A DNA stretch of 64,000 nt from Hansschlegelia beijingensis (GTDB lineage Bacteria > Pseudomonadota > Alphaproteobacteria > Rhizobiales > Methylopilaceae): the NCBI RefSeq assembly GCF_014196425.1, contig NZ_JACIDR010000001.1, positions 434,001 through 498,000 on the forward strand, given 5' to 3'. Each line of letters opens with the position of its first letter. The stretch's first letter is position 1. Under the pieces are notes generated by a model. That model saw nothing but the letters and a program-made list of their open reading frames with translations. It searched no databases and was not told where the DNA came from. Of the stretch, positions 63,386 to 64,000 are shown piece after piece. Both the position numbers and the translations under genes were made by a program.

Positions 63386-63635
63386 CAGCGAGCCGCTCCG
63401 GCGCGCCGGGTGATTTGCTCGTCGGGGACGGGGGGCCGCGCCGGGTGGGAAGAAGCCATGAACGATCTGCGTCGCCGGGCATGAGAGCGCCGGCGTCATC
63501 CTCTTGCGGGTGCGTGTCGTTGATCCGGAGCCTCGGCCCGCTCGATTACGCGACGGTTTCAGGATCGTCGGGCTTCAACACAGCGGTAATCGGCCTTCGC
63601 GCGTGGATGGCATCCGATCCTCGCCGCCGCCGGCG

Positions 63636-64000
63636 CTACCGGTCGGAGTGCGCCGGCGCGCGCGGTTTCGGAACCGGGCGACACACGCCTGTGCTCTGCA
63701 CGAGGAGCGGCGTGGCGCCGATCATCGCCTGTCGGCCGAGGGCGCTCGGAACGCCGCCGCTCCGTCCCGCCGAGACGAACAGCGTCAGGGTCGCGGCGTC
63801 GCCGTTCGGGTTCACGGAGGCGAGCAGGGCCTGCCTGTCGGTCCTGATGATGCGCGCGACGGTCGCGCCGTCTCGGTCGATCAGCGCCGCGCGCCGCCGC
63901 CGCACGTCCTCGGCGGAAGCCGCGATGAGCAGCGTCGACGAGCCGCTCGGCGCGCCGGGTCCGTAGTCCAGCCCACGGAACTGGCCGACCGACACGGCGT
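63636..64000 (-). CDS. Uncharacterised protein at the right edge (possibly partial)
   Basis: At least 119 residues on the minus strand, running to the window edge. A GTG at 63995 could be the start, but the frame may continue beyond the window. The sequence has no recognisable motif: YGPGAPSGSSTLLIAASAED near the start, DGATVARIIRTDRQ, and ASVNPNGDAATLTLFVSAG. It lies 250 bases upstream of vgrG in the same orientation, so it could be a T6SS accessory or cargo gene. The function is unknown. Confidence 0.45.
   Translation of the reverse strand, partial: AVSVGQFRGLDYGPGAPSGSSTLLIAASAEDVRRRRAALIDRDGATVARIIRTDRQALLASVNPNGDAATLTLFVSAGRSGGVPSALGRQAMIGATPLLVQSTGVCRPVPKPRAPAHSDR

Noticed and set aside
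61103-63484. Plus-strand open frame of 793 codons
   Set aside because: It is antisense to vgrG and the DUF6931-like gene and has low-complexity composition.

Overview
This window comes from a high-GC alphaproteobacterium, most likely a member of the Hyphomicrobiales (Rhizobiales). The evidence is: a two-piece, circularly permuted tmRNA gene with the tag ANDNYAPVAQAA; a primase whose zinc-binding site has the degenerate form I associate with alphaproteobacteria; a VirA-like sensor kinase; an imp-type type VI secretion (T6SS) locus with two tssC genes; and strong GC bias at third codon positions, which makes many very long antisense reading frames. I cannot name the genus.

The left part (1-8.6 kb) is core housekeeping: the 3' end of purL, a BolA-GrxD pair, a Tat-exported metallophosphoesterase, rpsD, dnaG and rpoD, then two small conserved proteins and a YceI protein. 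From 8.6 to 14.2 kb there is a glycan module: UDP-galactopyranose mutase, a glycosyltransferase, a clan-A-like glycoside hydrolase and an ABC exporter, with a perfect 9+9 bp dyad in the divergent promoter region. Two regulators (Crp/Fnr and Rrf2), a thioesterase and a 58-residue remnant of a DNA methyltransferase follow. Next come a YhaO/YhaN (SbcD/SbcC-like) pair and a membrane protein. A complete polar amino-acid ABC importer lies on the minus strand at 21.6-24.9 kb, with two strong hairpins between the binding-protein gene and the permeases. A YeiH-type exporter with a LysR regulator ends at 27.2 kb.

At 27.2-28.0 kb a duplicated, highly palindromic element of about 150 bp lies beside the permuted ssrA gene. 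Then come two small proteins, an ABC exporter, a ketopantoate-reductase-like oxidoreductase, a Zn/Cd-type P-ATPase, and an unusual signalling operon with a di-haem cytochrome c peroxidase between a response regulator and a VirA-like hybrid kinase.

From 39.7 kb to the right end is a nearly complete T6SS locus in three transcription units. Minus-strand unit one: tssA-tssB-tssC1-tssC2-tagJ-tssE-tssF-tssG. Plus-strand unit: tssH(clpV)-hcp. Minus-strand unit two: (edge gene)-vgrG-DUF6931-like-tagH-tssK-tssL-tssM-tagF-pppA. Many genes overlap by 4 bp, which suggests translational coupling. No tssJ or ppkA is visible. Uncharacterised genes flank the locus at 39.0 kb and at the right edge and are the best places to look for effectors. 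Nothing in the window is clearly a wholly new system. The most promising items are the glycan module with its operator-like dyad, the kinase-peroxidase operon, the uncharacterised T6SS flanking genes and the decayed methyltransferase.
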